Part shown: positions 1-7,336 of the stretch, piece after piece
Position numbering within the stretch: the stretch's first letter is position 1
How the letters are laid out: every line of letters starts with the position of its first letter
NCBI GenBank assembly: GCA_017613485.1
Contig: JAGADS010000247.1
Coordinates: 1 to 9,881 of the forward strand
DNA: 9,881 bases
Reading direction: 5' to 3'
DNA from: Treponema sp.
GTDB taxonomy: Bacteria > Spirochaetota > Spirochaetia > Treponematales > Treponemataceae
The notes under the pieces: model-generated
Seen by the model: only the letters and a program-made list of their open reading frames with translations
What the model was told of the DNA's origin: nothing
Database searches by the model: none
Position numbers and translations under genes: made by a program

Positions 1-2
1 CG

Positions 3-98
3 ATTGAAACAGGTCAGTTCTGCCCCACTGCAAAACTTGCTCTGGTTCTATGCGTGGCCCTGGACAAAAAATTTGAGGATGTGTTTTATCTGGCATAA
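3..98 (+). CDS. XRE/Cro-CI-type helix-turn-helix regulator, C-terminal fragment
   Basis: This open frame enters from the left edge and ends at TAA 96-98, so only the last 31 residues are visible. They begin IETGQFCPTAKLALVL and end KKFEDVFYLA. This matches the end of small (about 65-75 residue) XRE-family DNA-binding proteins: the end of the recognition helix (usually A-I-E-x-G), then P-S/T-x-x-L-A-L-x-L-A, then the closing E-D-V-F. The protein would act in the cytoplasm as a dimeric transcription factor whose target is unknown. It lies 53 bp upstream of glgX on the same strand, but glgX seems to have its own promoter, so shared regulation is only a possibility. The N-terminal part, including the first HTH helices, is outside the window. 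Confidence 0.72.
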   Translation: METGQFCPTAKLALVLCVALDKKFEDVFYLA

Positions 99-113
99 AA
101 AGCACTTTCCCTA

Positions 114-142
114 TGGAAAAATTTCACATTATCTGATATAAT
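114..142 (+). promoter_or_regulatory. Candidate sigma-70-type promoter of glgX-glgP
   Basis: A perfect TATAAT at 137-142 is preceded, at 17 bp spacing, by TGGAAA at 114-119 (4 of 6 matches to TTGACA). The predicted transcription start lies around 148-150, only a few bases before the glgX ATG at 152, and there is no purine-rich Shine-Dalgarno between them. A dyad TTTCC (106-110) / GGAAA (115-119) overlaps the -35 hexamer and could be an operator. Hexamers and spacing are seen directly; activity is inferred. Confidence 0.5.
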
Positions 143-151
143 TGTCATATT

Positions 152-2284
152 ATGGAAACAATTCAAACATTTCCGGGCAGGCCTTTTCCTCTTGGAGCGA
201 CACCATGTCCGGACGGGGTTAATTTTTCGGTTTTCAGCCGGAATGGAACCAAAGTCATCCTGAATCTTTATCATAATTCAGAGGACAATGACCCCTACGC
301 AATTATAGATTTTAATCCTGAGATTAACCGCACGGGCGACATCTGGCATGTTTTTGTACCGGGACTCAAGGCGGGCTCACTTTATACATATCAGGTTGAC
401 GGACCTTTTGAGCCATCCGAGGGACACCGCTTCAACGTAAAGCAGCTTCTTTTTGATCCCTATGCCAAGGCTGTGACTCCGGTCTCTGTATTCCACAACC
501 TGCCTCCGACTTACCGCACTCCGGTTGACAAGACTGACATAGAGCTTTCCGAGAGCAGACACCTGTATTTTTTCCCCAAGAGTGTTGTTGTTGACAGCAA
601 TGATTTTGACTGGGGAAATGACCGTCCGCTAAACATTCCTCTTTCCGGGGCTGTGATTTATGAGGTTCACGTAAAGGGCTTTACTGCGGGAAAGAATTCC
701 GGGGTAAACAATCCTGGAACATACGACGGCTTTATCCAGAAAATTCCCTACCTCAAGCATCTTGGAATTACTTCTGTTGAGCTTCTTCCTGTATTTGAAT
801 TTGACGAATACGAGAACACGAATGAGAATCCACGTACCGGCGAGCGCATGAAAAACTACTGGGGTTACAGCACGATCTCGTTTTTCGCACCCAAGGCAAG
901 CTATTCAGCAGACAAGAGGCCAGGCGGCTGTGTAAACGAATTCAAGAGGCTTGTAAAGGAGCTCCATTCAGCTGGAATTGAAATAATACTTGACGTTGTG
1001 TTCAACCATACGGCAGAAGGAAACGAGCACGGTATCTCCCTTAACTTCCGCGGTTTTGACAACAGCATCTACTACGACCTTGTTCCATCGCACAAGGAAT
1101 ACTACATGAACTATTCCGGCTGCGGCAACACCGTAAACACAAATCATCCGGTAATGATAAAATTCATACTTGACTGCCTGCGCTACTGGGTCATGGAGTA
1201 TCACATAGACGGATTCCGCTTTGACCTTGCATCAATATTGAACAGAAAGGGTGACGGCTCTCTATTGAAGGTTTCCCCCCTTGTCGAGGCGATTGCAGAG
1301 GATCCTGTTCTCCACAATACAAAGATGATTGCAGAACCTTGGGATGCAGGCGGGGCATATCAGCTTGGTGAATTCCCGGGCACAAGATGGGCAGAATGGA
1401 ATGACCGTTTCCGTGACGACATACGCAAATTCTGGCGTGGTGATGAGCATGTCTCAACCGGGGCCGCCACACGCATTTCAGGCTCAAGCGATCTTTTTGG
1501 ATTCAGGAAGCCATGGGTGGGAATAAACTACGTGACCTGCCACGACGGCTTTACGATGAATGATCTTGTAAGCTACAACGGAAAGCACAACGAGGAGAAC
1601 GGTGAGGACAACCGCGACGGCACAGACTCTAACTGGAGCTACAACCACGGCTACGAGGGTCCCACAAAGAATCCTTCAATCGAAAGAATGCGCAACAAGC
1701 AGATGAGGAACTATATCCTTACCCTCATGATATCACAGGGCACCCCGATGCTTCTTGGCGGTGATGAATTCAGAAGGGGGCAGCAGGGAAACAACAACGC
1801 CTACTGCCAAGACAACGACATATCATGGTTTGACTGGGGCATCTGCTCGCTTAACGAAAAACTGATCAACTTTACAAAACATGCAATAGAACTCAGGAAA
1901 AAGCATTCAGTTTTCAGACGAAAGGAATTTTTCCTTGGCTCAAGGGCAGAATCAGGACCGGACATTCAGTGGTACAATCCCGACGGCAGTAACCCGGACT
2001 GGAACGAGCTTTCACGTTTCCTTGCATTCACATTGAGCGGAAAGGACTGCATGAACGATGACGGTAAGCCTGACTCTGATTTCTACATCGCGGCAAACTC
2101 AGACCGCACCGACATTCTGGTTACATTACCGACATTACCGGAAAACAAGCTCTGGTATCTTGTGGCTGATACTTCAATCGACAAGGGAGAAGCACTGATA
2201 CCGGACGATGAGATTGAGCAGCTTAGGGCTCAGGGACGATACGTTATTCCCGCAGGCTCGCTGATTATATTGATGGCAAAATAA
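152..2284 (+). CDS. glgX: Glycogen debranching enzyme GlgX (GH13 / isoamylase type)
   Basis: This cytoplasmic GH13 enzyme hydrolyses alpha-1,6 branches in glycogen, preferring the short stubs left by phosphorylase. The 710 residues are full length for GlgX/isoamylase. An N-terminal CBM48-like beta domain (about residues 8-100, starting with the typical P-F-P-L-G-A-T-x-x-x-D-G-V-N-F) precedes the catalytic barrel. All four GH13 regions are intact: DVVFNH at 281-286, GFRFDLAS at 354-361 with nucleophile Asp358, AEPWD at 394-398 with acid/base Glu395, and CHDGF at 463-467 with Asp465. NNNAYCQDNDISWFDW at 547-562 is a hallmark of GlgX/isoamylase. The ATG at 152 gives the usual N terminus but has no Shine-Dalgarno; a -10 box ends 9 bp upstream. 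glgP follows after 23 bp, so the two are probably one operon. A 9-bp tandem duplication (2123-2140) adds a Thr-Leu-Pro repeat near the C terminus. An isoamylase-type name is the only close alternative. Confidence 0.93.
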   Translation: METIQTFPGRPFPLGATPCPDGVNFSVFSRNGTKVILNLYHNSEDNDPYAIIDFNPEINRTGDIWHVFVPGLKAGSLYTYQVDGPFEPSEGHRFNVKQLLFDPYAKAVTPVSVFHNLPPTYRTPVDKTDIELSESRHLYFFPKSVVVDSNDFDWGNDRPLNIPLSGAVIYEVHVKGFTAGKNSGVNNPGTYDGFIQKIPYLKHLGITSVELLPVFEFDEYENTNENPRTGERMKNYWGYSTISFFAPKASYSADKRPGGCVNEFKRLVKELHSAGIEIILDVVFNHTAEGNEHGISLNFRGFDNSIYYDLVPSHKEYYMNYSGCGNTVNTNHPVMIKFILDCLRYWVMEYHIDGFRFDLASILNRKGDGSLLKVSPLVEAIAEDPVLHNTKMIAEPWDAGGAYQLGEFPGTRWAEWNDRFRDDIRKFWRGDEHVSTGAATRISGSSDLFGFRKPWVGINYVTCHDGFTMNDLVSYNGKHNEENGEDNRDGTDSNWSYNHGYEGPTKNPSIERMRNKQMRNYILTLMISQGTPMLLGGDEFRRGQQGNNNAYCQDNDISWFDWGICSLNEKLINFTKHAIELRKKHSVFRRKEFFLGSRAESGPDIQWYNPDGSNPDWNELSRFLAFTLSGKDCMNDDGKPDSDFYIAANSDRTDILVTLPTLPENKLWYLVADTSIDKGEALIPDDEIEQLRAQGRYVIPAGSLIILMAK

Positions 2285-2307
2285 CAGGCAACATAAGGAG
2301 GATTTAT

Positions 2308-4755
2308 ATGGAATTTAACGCGGAGAAATTCAAGAAGAACCTGGAAGACCGTCTTAGAAGGCAGTATGGAAAAGACATTACGCAGGCAAACAAGCATGAC
2401 CTTTTTGATGCTGTAAGTGCCTCTGCCCTTGAAATCATAATGCCCAACTGGATGGAGACACGCAGGCAGTATGATGCAAAACCGACAAAGCAGCTTTATT
2501 ATTTGAGCGCGGAATTCCTTATGGGACGTGCACTCAGCAACAACCTCATCAACTGTAAAATCAAGGACAAGGTAATCGAGGTTCTTAAGGATCTTGAGCT
2601 GGAATATGATCTGGTTGAGGATGAGGAGCCGGATGCAGGTCTCGGTAACGGTGGTCTTGGACGTCTTGCGGCATGTTTCCTTGATTCCCTTGCAACACTT
2701 GAATATCCAGGACACGGTTACGGCATACGCTATGAATACGGAATGTTCGAGCAGCACATCATCGACGGCGAACAGGTTGAATATCCTGATAACTGGCTCA
2801 AGCACCGCGACCCGTGGGAAGTAAAGAGAAGCGACCTTTCTGTTACCGTTAAATTCGGCGGTCAGATAAAGTATGGAAAGACACCCGACGGACAGGACCG
2901 CTTCTACATTGAGAACGCAGAGGAGATTACAGCTACTCCTTATGACATGCCTATCGTAGGTTTCGGAAACAATACAGTCAACACTCTCCGTCTGTGGCAG
3001 GCATCAAGCCCGAATGGATTTGACCTCCAGCTGTTCAATGACATGCAGTACATGCGTGCCGTGGAAAAGCAGAACAATGCGGAGAACATTACCCGTGTTC
3101 TTTATCCTAACGACAACGGACCTTTGGGAAAGGAACTACGCCTGCGCCAGCAGTATTTCTTTACGTCTGCATCACTTCAGGACCTTGTGCATCAGTTTGT
3201 GAATAAGGTTGGAACAGACTTCTCTAAATTCCCGGACTATCACGTAATCCAGCTGAACGACACACACCCTGTTGTCGCAATTCCTGAGCTCATGCGTATC
3301 CTGATGGATGAATACAATGTCGGCTGGAATGATACATGGACAATCTGTACAAAGACATTCGCATATACAAACCACACGATTCTTGCAGAGGCATTGGAGA
3401 AGTGGCCTATCGAGACATTCAAGAACCTTCTTCCGCGCATCTACCAGATTGTCGAGGAAATCAACCGCCGCCTTGTAATTGAACTCCGTGCAAAATTCCC
3501 CAACGACTATGACAAGCAGAACCACATGGCAATCATCCACGACGGAAAGGTCTACATGGGATGGCTTGCAATTCACGCATGTTTCAGCGTAAACGGTGTT
3601 GCAGAGCTTCACACAAAGCTTCTTAAGGAACAGGAATTCAAGAACTGGAACGCTATCTACCCGGACAAGTTCAACAACAAGACAAACGGCGTAACACAGA
3701 GAAGATGGCTTATGAGCTCCAACCCTGAGCTTACAAAATTCATCTGCGACAGAATCGGACATGAATGGGAGAACGACCTTACAAAGCTTAAGGGACTTGA
3801 GAAATTCGCAGACGATGATGCCTCTCTCAAGGAACTCATGGCAATCAAGCAGCACAACAAGGAAAAGCTTGCAAACTACCTCAAGCACACACAGAATGAA
3901 TTCCTTGACCCGGAGAGCATTTTTGACACCCAGGTAAAGCGTCTTCATGAGTACAAGAGGCAGCTCCTTAACGTATTCCACATCATGTATCTTTACAACT
4001 GCATCGTGGAGGATCCGAACTTTGTATGTCCGTCACGCACATTCATCTTTGGTGCAAAGGCAGCCTCAGGTTACCGCAGGGCAAAGAGCATCATCAAGCT
4101 GATAAACTGTGTGGCAGAGAGAATCAACAACGACAGGCGTGTGGGCGGAAAGCTCCGTGTCGTGTTCGTTGAGAACTACCGTGTATCTGTAGCAGAGAAA
4201 ATCATTCCGGCAAGCGATGTCTCAGAGCAGATCTCTACGGCAGGATACGAGGCATCCGGTACATCAAACATGAAGTTCATGATGAACGGTGCACTGACCC
4301 TTGGAACACTTGACGGTGCAAACATCGAGATTGTTGAAGCAGCAGGAAAGGAAAACGCATTCATCTTCGGTCTTACAGCAGACGAGATCATCAAGATAAA
4401 CAGCGAGCACTCATACAATCCGCAGAAGTATCTTGAAAGGAATCCGGCACTTGCAAAAGTCGTTAACCAGCTTGTTGACGGCACATACGACAAGAGCGGC
4501 CTCCTGTTCCGTGAGCTGCATGACTCAATCGTATACGGTGTTGAGGGACAGAGACCTGACGTTTACTTCCTTCTTGCAGACTTTGACTCCTACGTGCAGA
4601 CCCAGAAAAAGCTTGCACAGGCCTATGCCGACAAGAAGAAGTGGGCAAAGATGGCACTTTTGAACATCGCAAACAGCGGTAAATTCTCAAGCGACAGAAC
4701 CATCCAGGAATACGTCGACGACATCTGGAAGATTGAAAAAGTTCACATCGGCTGA
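2308..4755 (+). CDS. glgP: Glycogen/starch phosphorylase
   Basis: This PLP-dependent GT35 enzyme cleaves alpha-1,4 glucosyl bonds of glycogen or maltodextrin with phosphate, releasing glucose-1-phosphate in the cytoplasm. The 815 residues are normal for the family. Visible motifs are SAEFLMGR at about 67-74, the glycine loop GLGNGGLGRLAA at 111-122, KRLHEYKRQ at 544-552 (phosphate-contacting Arg545 and Lys550 by analogy with muscle phosphorylase Arg569 and Lys574), and EASGTSNMKFMMNGALTLG from residue 648, with Lys656 the PLP Schiff-base lysine. The 106-residue distance from Lys550 to Lys656 equals that in the muscle enzyme. A strong AGGAGG (2296-2301) sits 6 bp before the ATG. It lies 23 bp after glgX, giving debranching plus phosphorolysis in one transcript. 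No glycogen-synthesis genes are in view. Specificity for glycogen over maltodextrin is inferred from the glgX pairing. A repeat element follows 15 bp after the stop. Confidence 0.96.
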   Translation: MEFNAEKFKKNLEDRLRRQYGKDITQANKHDLFDAVSASALEIIMPNWMETRRQYDAKPTKQLYYLSAEFLMGRALSNNLINCKIKDKVIEVLKDLELEYDLVEDEEPDAGLGNGGLGRLAACFLDSLATLEYPGHGYGIRYEYGMFEQHIIDGEQVEYPDNWLKHRDPWEVKRSDLSVTVKFGGQIKYGKTPDGQDRFYIENAEEITATPYDMPIVGFGNNTVNTLRLWQASSPNGFDLQLFNDMQYMRAVEKQNNAENITRVLYPNDNGPLGKELRLRQQYFFTSASLQDLVHQFVNKVGTDFSKFPDYHVIQLNDTHPVVAIPELMRILMDEYNVGWNDTWTICTKTFAYTNHTILAEALEKWPIETFKNLLPRIYQIVEEINRRLVIELRAKFPNDYDKQNHMAIIHDGKVYMGWLAIHACFSVNGVAELHTKLLKEQEFKNWNAIYPDKFNNKTNGVTQRRWLMSSNPELTKFICDRIGHEWENDLTKLKGLEKFADDDASLKELMAIKQHNKEKLANYLKHTQNEFLDPESIFDTQVKRLHEYKRQLLNVFHIMYLYNCIVEDPNFVCPSRTFIFGAKAASGYRRAKSIIKLINCVAERINNDRRVGGKLRVVFVENYRVSVAEKIIPASDVSEQISTAGYEASGTSNMKFMMNGALTLGTLDGANIEIVEAAGKENAFIFGLTADEIIKINSEHSYNPQKYLERNPALAKVVNQLVDGTYDKSGLLFRELHDSIVYGVEGQRPDVYFLLADFDSYVQTQKKLAQAYADKKKWAKMALLNIANSGKFSSDRTIQEYVDDIWKIEKVHIG

Positions 4756-4770
4756 TAATTCACATCAGTA

Positions 4771-4872
4771 TGTCATTGCCGGACATGCTTGAAGCGTTGC
4801 TGCAAGTAGATCCGGCAATCCCTGTCTACTTGTTATGCAGCAGGGATTATCGGGTCAAGCCCGATAATGACA
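4771..4872 (+). repeat. Composite palindromic intergenic repeat, copy 1 (modules A and B)
   Basis: This 102-bp element is bounded by TGTCATT at one end and AATGACA at the other; the outer 12 bases of the two ends are inverted repeats with 10 of 12 matching. Module A (4772-4820) folds as a long imperfect hairpin: ATTGCCGGA with TCCGGCAAT, then CTTG with CAAG, then AGC with GCT around a 3-base loop. Module B (4846-4868) is a perfect 9-bp stem, ATTATCGGG and CCCGATAAT, around TCAAG. A 25-bp linker joins them. A second copy in inverted orientation is at 9516-9619. No transposase and no convincing target-site duplication are seen. It may work as a transcription or RNA-stability boundary after glgP, but no U-tract follows either hairpin. 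Confidence 0.85.
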
Positions 4873-4875
4873 GTT

Positions 4876-4881
4876 TATACA
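4876..4881 (+). promoter_or_regulatory. Possible -10 element of the DMT transporter gene
   Basis: TATACA lies 13 bp before the ATG at 4895, in an AT-rich stretch with no Shine-Dalgarno before that ATG. No convincing -35 was found at 17 bp. An alternative pair, ATGACA (4867-4872) and TTTAAT (4888-4893), has a 15-bp spacer and would start transcription at or after the ATG. Its -35 would be formed by the end of the repeat element. Either way the message would have almost no leader. This is a weak prediction. Confidence 0.25.
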
Positions 4882-4894
4882 CAATATTTTAATT

Positions 4895-5806
4895 ATGAAT
4901 AATTCAGATAAATCAAAAACGTTTTTTTCAACAATCGGACTCATCGTTGCTCCTCTGATATGGGGCTTTTCTTTTGTTGTCGTAAAGGACAGCCTTGACC
5001 ACATAGGGCCTGTATGGATGGTGGCATTGCGTTATACTATTGCCTTTGCCGTCCTTTCACTGTGCTGCATAAAAAAATTCTCCAGGATGAATGTCTCCTA
5101 TCTTATAAACGGAATAATCCTTGGCGTATTGCTGTTTACCGCCTATATCCTGCAGACAATCGGATGCAAGTATACAACTGCGGGAAAAAATGCTTTCCTT
5201 ACAACATTCTATGTAATCCTTGTTCCGCTTTTTACATGGCTGTTTTTTGGGAAAAGACCAAAATGGTTTGTGTTCCTTTCAGCGCTGCTCTGTCTGGCCG
5301 GCATTGCATTTCTTTCACTTGAAGGCACGTCTTCTCTTCTTGAGGTAAACAAGGGAGATGTACTTACCCTTGGCTGCGGAATCTTTTTTGCGGTGCATAT
5401 TGTTTTTATGTCACGCTTTAACAAGACACAGGATCCTGTTCTTCTTACGGCATTGCAGTTCGGTGTGGCGGCTGTCCTGGGATGGATTATGGCTCCCTTT
5501 TACGACGGTGCTTTTCCTTCTAGTGCACTCAGGAACTTTCAGGTAATACGCTCGCTTCTGTATCTTGGCCTTGGTGCCTCGATGATCGGGTTCCTCTTGC
5601 AGAATGTGGGATTAAAATATGTCCACTCTGCCCTTGCATCCCTTTTTCTTTCACTTGAGTCGGTTTTCGGCATGTTCTTTTCAGTTATGATGCTTGGAGA
5701 AAAAATGACGGCAAAGACATGGCTCGGCTGCATACTGATTTTCATTTCAATCATGATTGCAGAAGTCCTTCCTCCGCTTATCTCAAGGCTCAGGGAAAAA
5801 AAGTAA
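4895..5806 (+). CDS. EamA/DMT-family membrane transporter
   Basis: This inner-membrane carrier belongs to the drug/metabolite transporter superfamily. The substrate cannot be read from sequence; relatives export amino acids, metabolites or drugs, or import metabolites. The 303 residues show about ten hydrophobic segments and two repeated EamA domains (roughly 14-143 and 155-292). The opening APLIWGFSFVVVK is typical. The internal duplication is visible in the matching stretches starting LQTIGCKYTTAGKNAFL (from residue 86, ending FFGK) and LQNVGLKYVHSALASLF (from residue 235, ending MLGEK). The C terminus is short and basic (SRLREKK). The ATG at 4895 is the only sensible start, since the first hydrophobic segment follows directly, yet there is no Shine-Dalgarno. 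It is 139 bp after glgP with a repeat element between them, and 70 bp before a gene with its own promoter, so it may be monocistronic. Confidence 0.9.
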   Translation: MNNSDKSKTFFSTIGLIVAPLIWGFSFVVVKDSLDHIGPVWMVALRYTIAFAVLSLCCIKKFSRMNVSYLINGIILGVLLFTAYILQTIGCKYTTAGKNAFLTTFYVILVPLFTWLFFGKRPKWFVFLSALLCLAGIAFLSLEGTSSLLEVNKGDVLTLGCGIFFAVHIVFMSRFNKTQDPVLLTALQFGVAAVLGWIMAPFYDGAFPSSALRNFQVIRSLLYLGLGASMIGFLLQNVGLKYVHSALASLFLSLESVFGMFFSVMMLGEKMTAKTWLGCILIFISIMIAEVLPPLISRLREKK

Positions 5807-5816
5807 ACACGTAAAC

Positions 5817-5845
5817 TTGACTTAATTCTTCTATAATAATATACT
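5817..5845 (+). promoter_or_regulatory. Promoter of the amino acid ABC / MATE operon
   Basis: TTGACT (5817-5822) and TATACT (5840-5845) each match the consensus at 5 of 6 bases and are separated by 17 bp. Transcription would start near 5852, giving a leader of about 25 bases that contains AGAGGA (5865-5870), 6 bp before the ATG at 5877. A TATAAT at 5832-5837 is only 9 bp from this -35 and is less likely to be used. No terminator separates this promoter from the DMT gene upstream, so readthrough is possible. Confidence 0.6.
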
Positions 5846-5876
5846 TCTTTTAGATTTTTTTAAAAGAGGAACCGTT

Positions 5877-6653
5877 ATGAAAAGAATATTTATCGGTGCA
5901 TTGTCACTTGCAGCACTTTTATCATTTGCATCATGCACAAAAAAAGCACAGGTTGTAATCAATTCTGTTGATGACCTTGTAGGAAAAAAAGTCGGATGTC
6001 AGGCAGGAACTACCGGCGAGATGTATCTTACAGATGAACTTGAGAATGTTGACATTCACTCTTTCAAGACAGGTATTGATGCCTCACTTAGCCTTAAGAA
6101 CGGTGCCATTGACGCTGTTGTTCTTGATGAGCTTCCAGCCAAGGAAATCGTAAAGAAAAATCCTGAGCTTAAGATTCTTGACATTCCTTTTGCAGAAGAG
6201 GAATATGCTATTGCAGTACGCAAGGGTGACACAGCCCTCCTCAACTCAATCAACAAGACTATCAATACAATGAAGGCAGACGGCTCATACGATGCACTCC
6301 GCAACGCATTCATGCCGACAGACGGATCTGACATAAAGATTCCTGCGGAAATTACAAGCAGTGCATCTGAAATCATCAAGATGGGAACAAATGCTTCTTT
6401 CCCGCCGTTTGAATACATCGAGGGAACAAGCATCGTTGGATTTGACGTTACATTCTCTCAGTATGTCGCACGTGACTATGGCAAGAAACTCCAGATTGTT
6501 GACATGAACTTTGACGGTCTTATCGCAGCCCTTCAGTCATCATCAATCGACTTTATCGCAGCAGGCATGACAGCAACTGACGAGCGCAGGCAGAACGTGG
6601 ATTTCTCTGATCCGTATTATTCAAGCAGACAAGTCATCATCGTAAGAAAATAA
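5877..6653 (+). CDS. Amino acid ABC transporter substrate-binding lipoprotein with swapped (circularly permuted) halves
   Basis: This is the extracytoplasmic binding protein of a polar amino acid importer (SBP_bac_3 family). Residues 1-19 form a signal peptide and LSFASC places the lipidated Cys at 20; Phe at -3 and Ser at -1 fit the looser spirochaetal lipobox. The order of the fold is unusual. Residues 28-146 match what is normally the second half: SVDDLVGKKVGCQAGTTGE, then DAVVLDELPA (79-88), EEEYAIAVRKGD (107-118) and KADGSYDAL (133-141). After a linker (147-164), residues 165-258 match the normal first half: MGTNASFPPFEY, IVGFDV, AALQSSSIDFIAAGMTAT, ERRQNVDFSDPYY, ending at VIIVRK, exactly where a usual protein would continue into SVDDL. 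Ligand-binding positions of both halves are present (Thr45/Thr46, Asp84, Phe175-Phe178, Arg237). The total length, 258, is normal. AGAGGA lies 6 bp before the ATG. The permease follows 5 bp after the stop. The ligand is unknown. Confidence 0.93.
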   Translation: MKRIFIGALSLAALLSFASCTKKAQVVINSVDDLVGKKVGCQAGTTGEMYLTDELENVDIHSFKTGIDASLSLKNGAIDAVVLDELPAKEIVKKNPELKILDIPFAEEEYAIAVRKGDTALLNSINKTINTMKADGSYDALRNAFMPTDGSDIKIPAEITSSASEIIKMGTNASFPPFEYIEGTSIVGFDVTFSQYVARDYGKKLQIVDMNFDGLIAALQSSSIDFIAAGMTATDERRQNVDFSDPYYSSRQVIIVRK

Positions 6654-6658
6654 TCAAT

Positions 6659-7336
6659 ATGGGATTGTTCACGACTTTCTATGATACGATGATTGCAAAA
6701 GGAAGGTGGCTCCTTATTCCAAAGGGATTGGGAGTTACGCTTCTTATTGCATGCTGTGCGGTTTTGATAGGCTCGGTATTGGGGTGCATTTTCGCCCTGT
6801 TCAAGCTTTCAAAAAGCAAGGTGCTTCGCGGAATCTCTACCGTCTACACTACAATCATACGCGGTGTTCCAATGGCAACGCAGCTGATGATTTTCTATTT
6901 CGTCATCTTCTCTCCGATGGGAATGACAAACGCAGTTCTTGTTGCAATCATTGCATTCGGCATAAACTCAGGCGCATACTGTACAGAGATTTTCCGTGCT
7001 GGAATTCAGGGAGTCGATGCAGGTCAGATGGAGGCAGGACGCTCGCTTGGATTAAGCTGGGGTCAGACAATGAGCAAAATCATAATGCCCCAGGCCATGC
7101 GCACAATAGTTCCGACATTCACGTCAGAGTTCATCACGATGATAAAGGAAACATCCGTTGCAAGTTTCATCGCCGTCGTGGATCTGCAGAAAGCATGTGA
7201 CAACATAAGAAACGCAACATACAATGCATGGATTCCGCTCCTGACATGTGCCGCAATCTATCTTGTACTTACACTTGGACTAACACAGATATTCACCGCT
7301 CTTGAAAAAAGGATGGCCCGCAGTGATAGAAGTTAA
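6659..7336 (+). CDS. Amino acid ABC transporter permease (HisM/GlnP family)
   Basis: This inner-membrane subunit of the importer forms the channel, most likely as a homodimer because only one permease gene is present. The 225 residues are typical of the family, with about five hydrophobic segments. Family marks are [10 protein letters not shown] at 68-77 (usually RGTPxxxQL), the stretch from [15 protein letters not shown] to about residue 116, and the EAA coupling loop starting [12 protein letters not shown] at 125 and running to about 146, which docks on the ATPase. The start ATG is 5 bp after the binding-protein stop and has no good Shine-Dalgarno, so translation is probably coupled to the upstream gene. 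Its last codons overlap the ATPase start region by 14 bp. The EAA loop and neighbours make the assignment secure; the transported amino acid is not predictable. Confidence 0.94.
   Translation: MGLFTTFYDTMIAKGRWLLIPKGLGVTLLIACCAVLIGSVLGCIFALFKLSKSKVLRGISTVYTTIIRGVPMATQLMIFYFVIFSPMGMTNAVLVAIIAFGINSGAYCTEIFRAGIQGVDAGQMEAGRSLGLSWGQTMSKIIMPQAMRTIVPTFTSEFITMIKETSVASFIAVVDLQKACDNIRNATYNAWIPLLTCAAIYLVLTLGLTQIFTALEKRMARSDRS
7309..7313 (+). promoter_or_regulatory. Ribosome binding site that decides the ATPase start
   Basis: AAGGA inside the end of the permease gene lies 9 bp before GTG 7323. It supports GTG as the ATPase start. The longer option, TTG at 7302, has no purine-rich sequence upstream and would add seven residues (MKKGWPA) not typical of the family. 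Confidence 0.5.

Noticed and set aside
2230..2805. Minus-strand open frame (191 codons) spanning the glgX-glgP junction
   Set aside because: It overlaps two well-supported genes and covers their junction with the glgP ribosome binding site; no motif or start signal supports it.
3172..3981. Long minus-strand open frame (269 codons) opposite glgP
   Set aside because: It lies wholly within glgP, has no ribosome binding site, resembles no family I know and has a composition typical of antisense shadow reading (rich in Val, Leu, Cys). glgP is complete and intact on the other strand.
4846..4872. Module B hairpin as a classical Rho-independent terminator for glgP
   Set aside because: The 9-bp stem is good, but the following bases (GACAGTTTATAC) contain no T-run, and the same hairpin recurs as part of a repeat. 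It may still affect RNA ends but is not a standard intrinsic terminator.
4771..4872. Insertion sequence or mobile element with target-site duplication
   Set aside because: No transposase is present. The best flanking match (CAGTAT versus CAGTTT) is short and imperfect, and copy 2 shows none, so only a repeat is claimed.
5877..6653. Binding-protein gene as a frameshifted or truncated pseudogene
   Set aside because: The frame is continuous at the normal length, with a good ribosome binding site, a signal peptide and both sets of binding residues. Swapped order explains it better than damage.
7302..7322. TTG start for the ATPase, adding seven residues
   Set aside because: It has no ribosome binding site. 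GTG 7323 has AAGGA at 9 bp and gives the family-typical N terminus.
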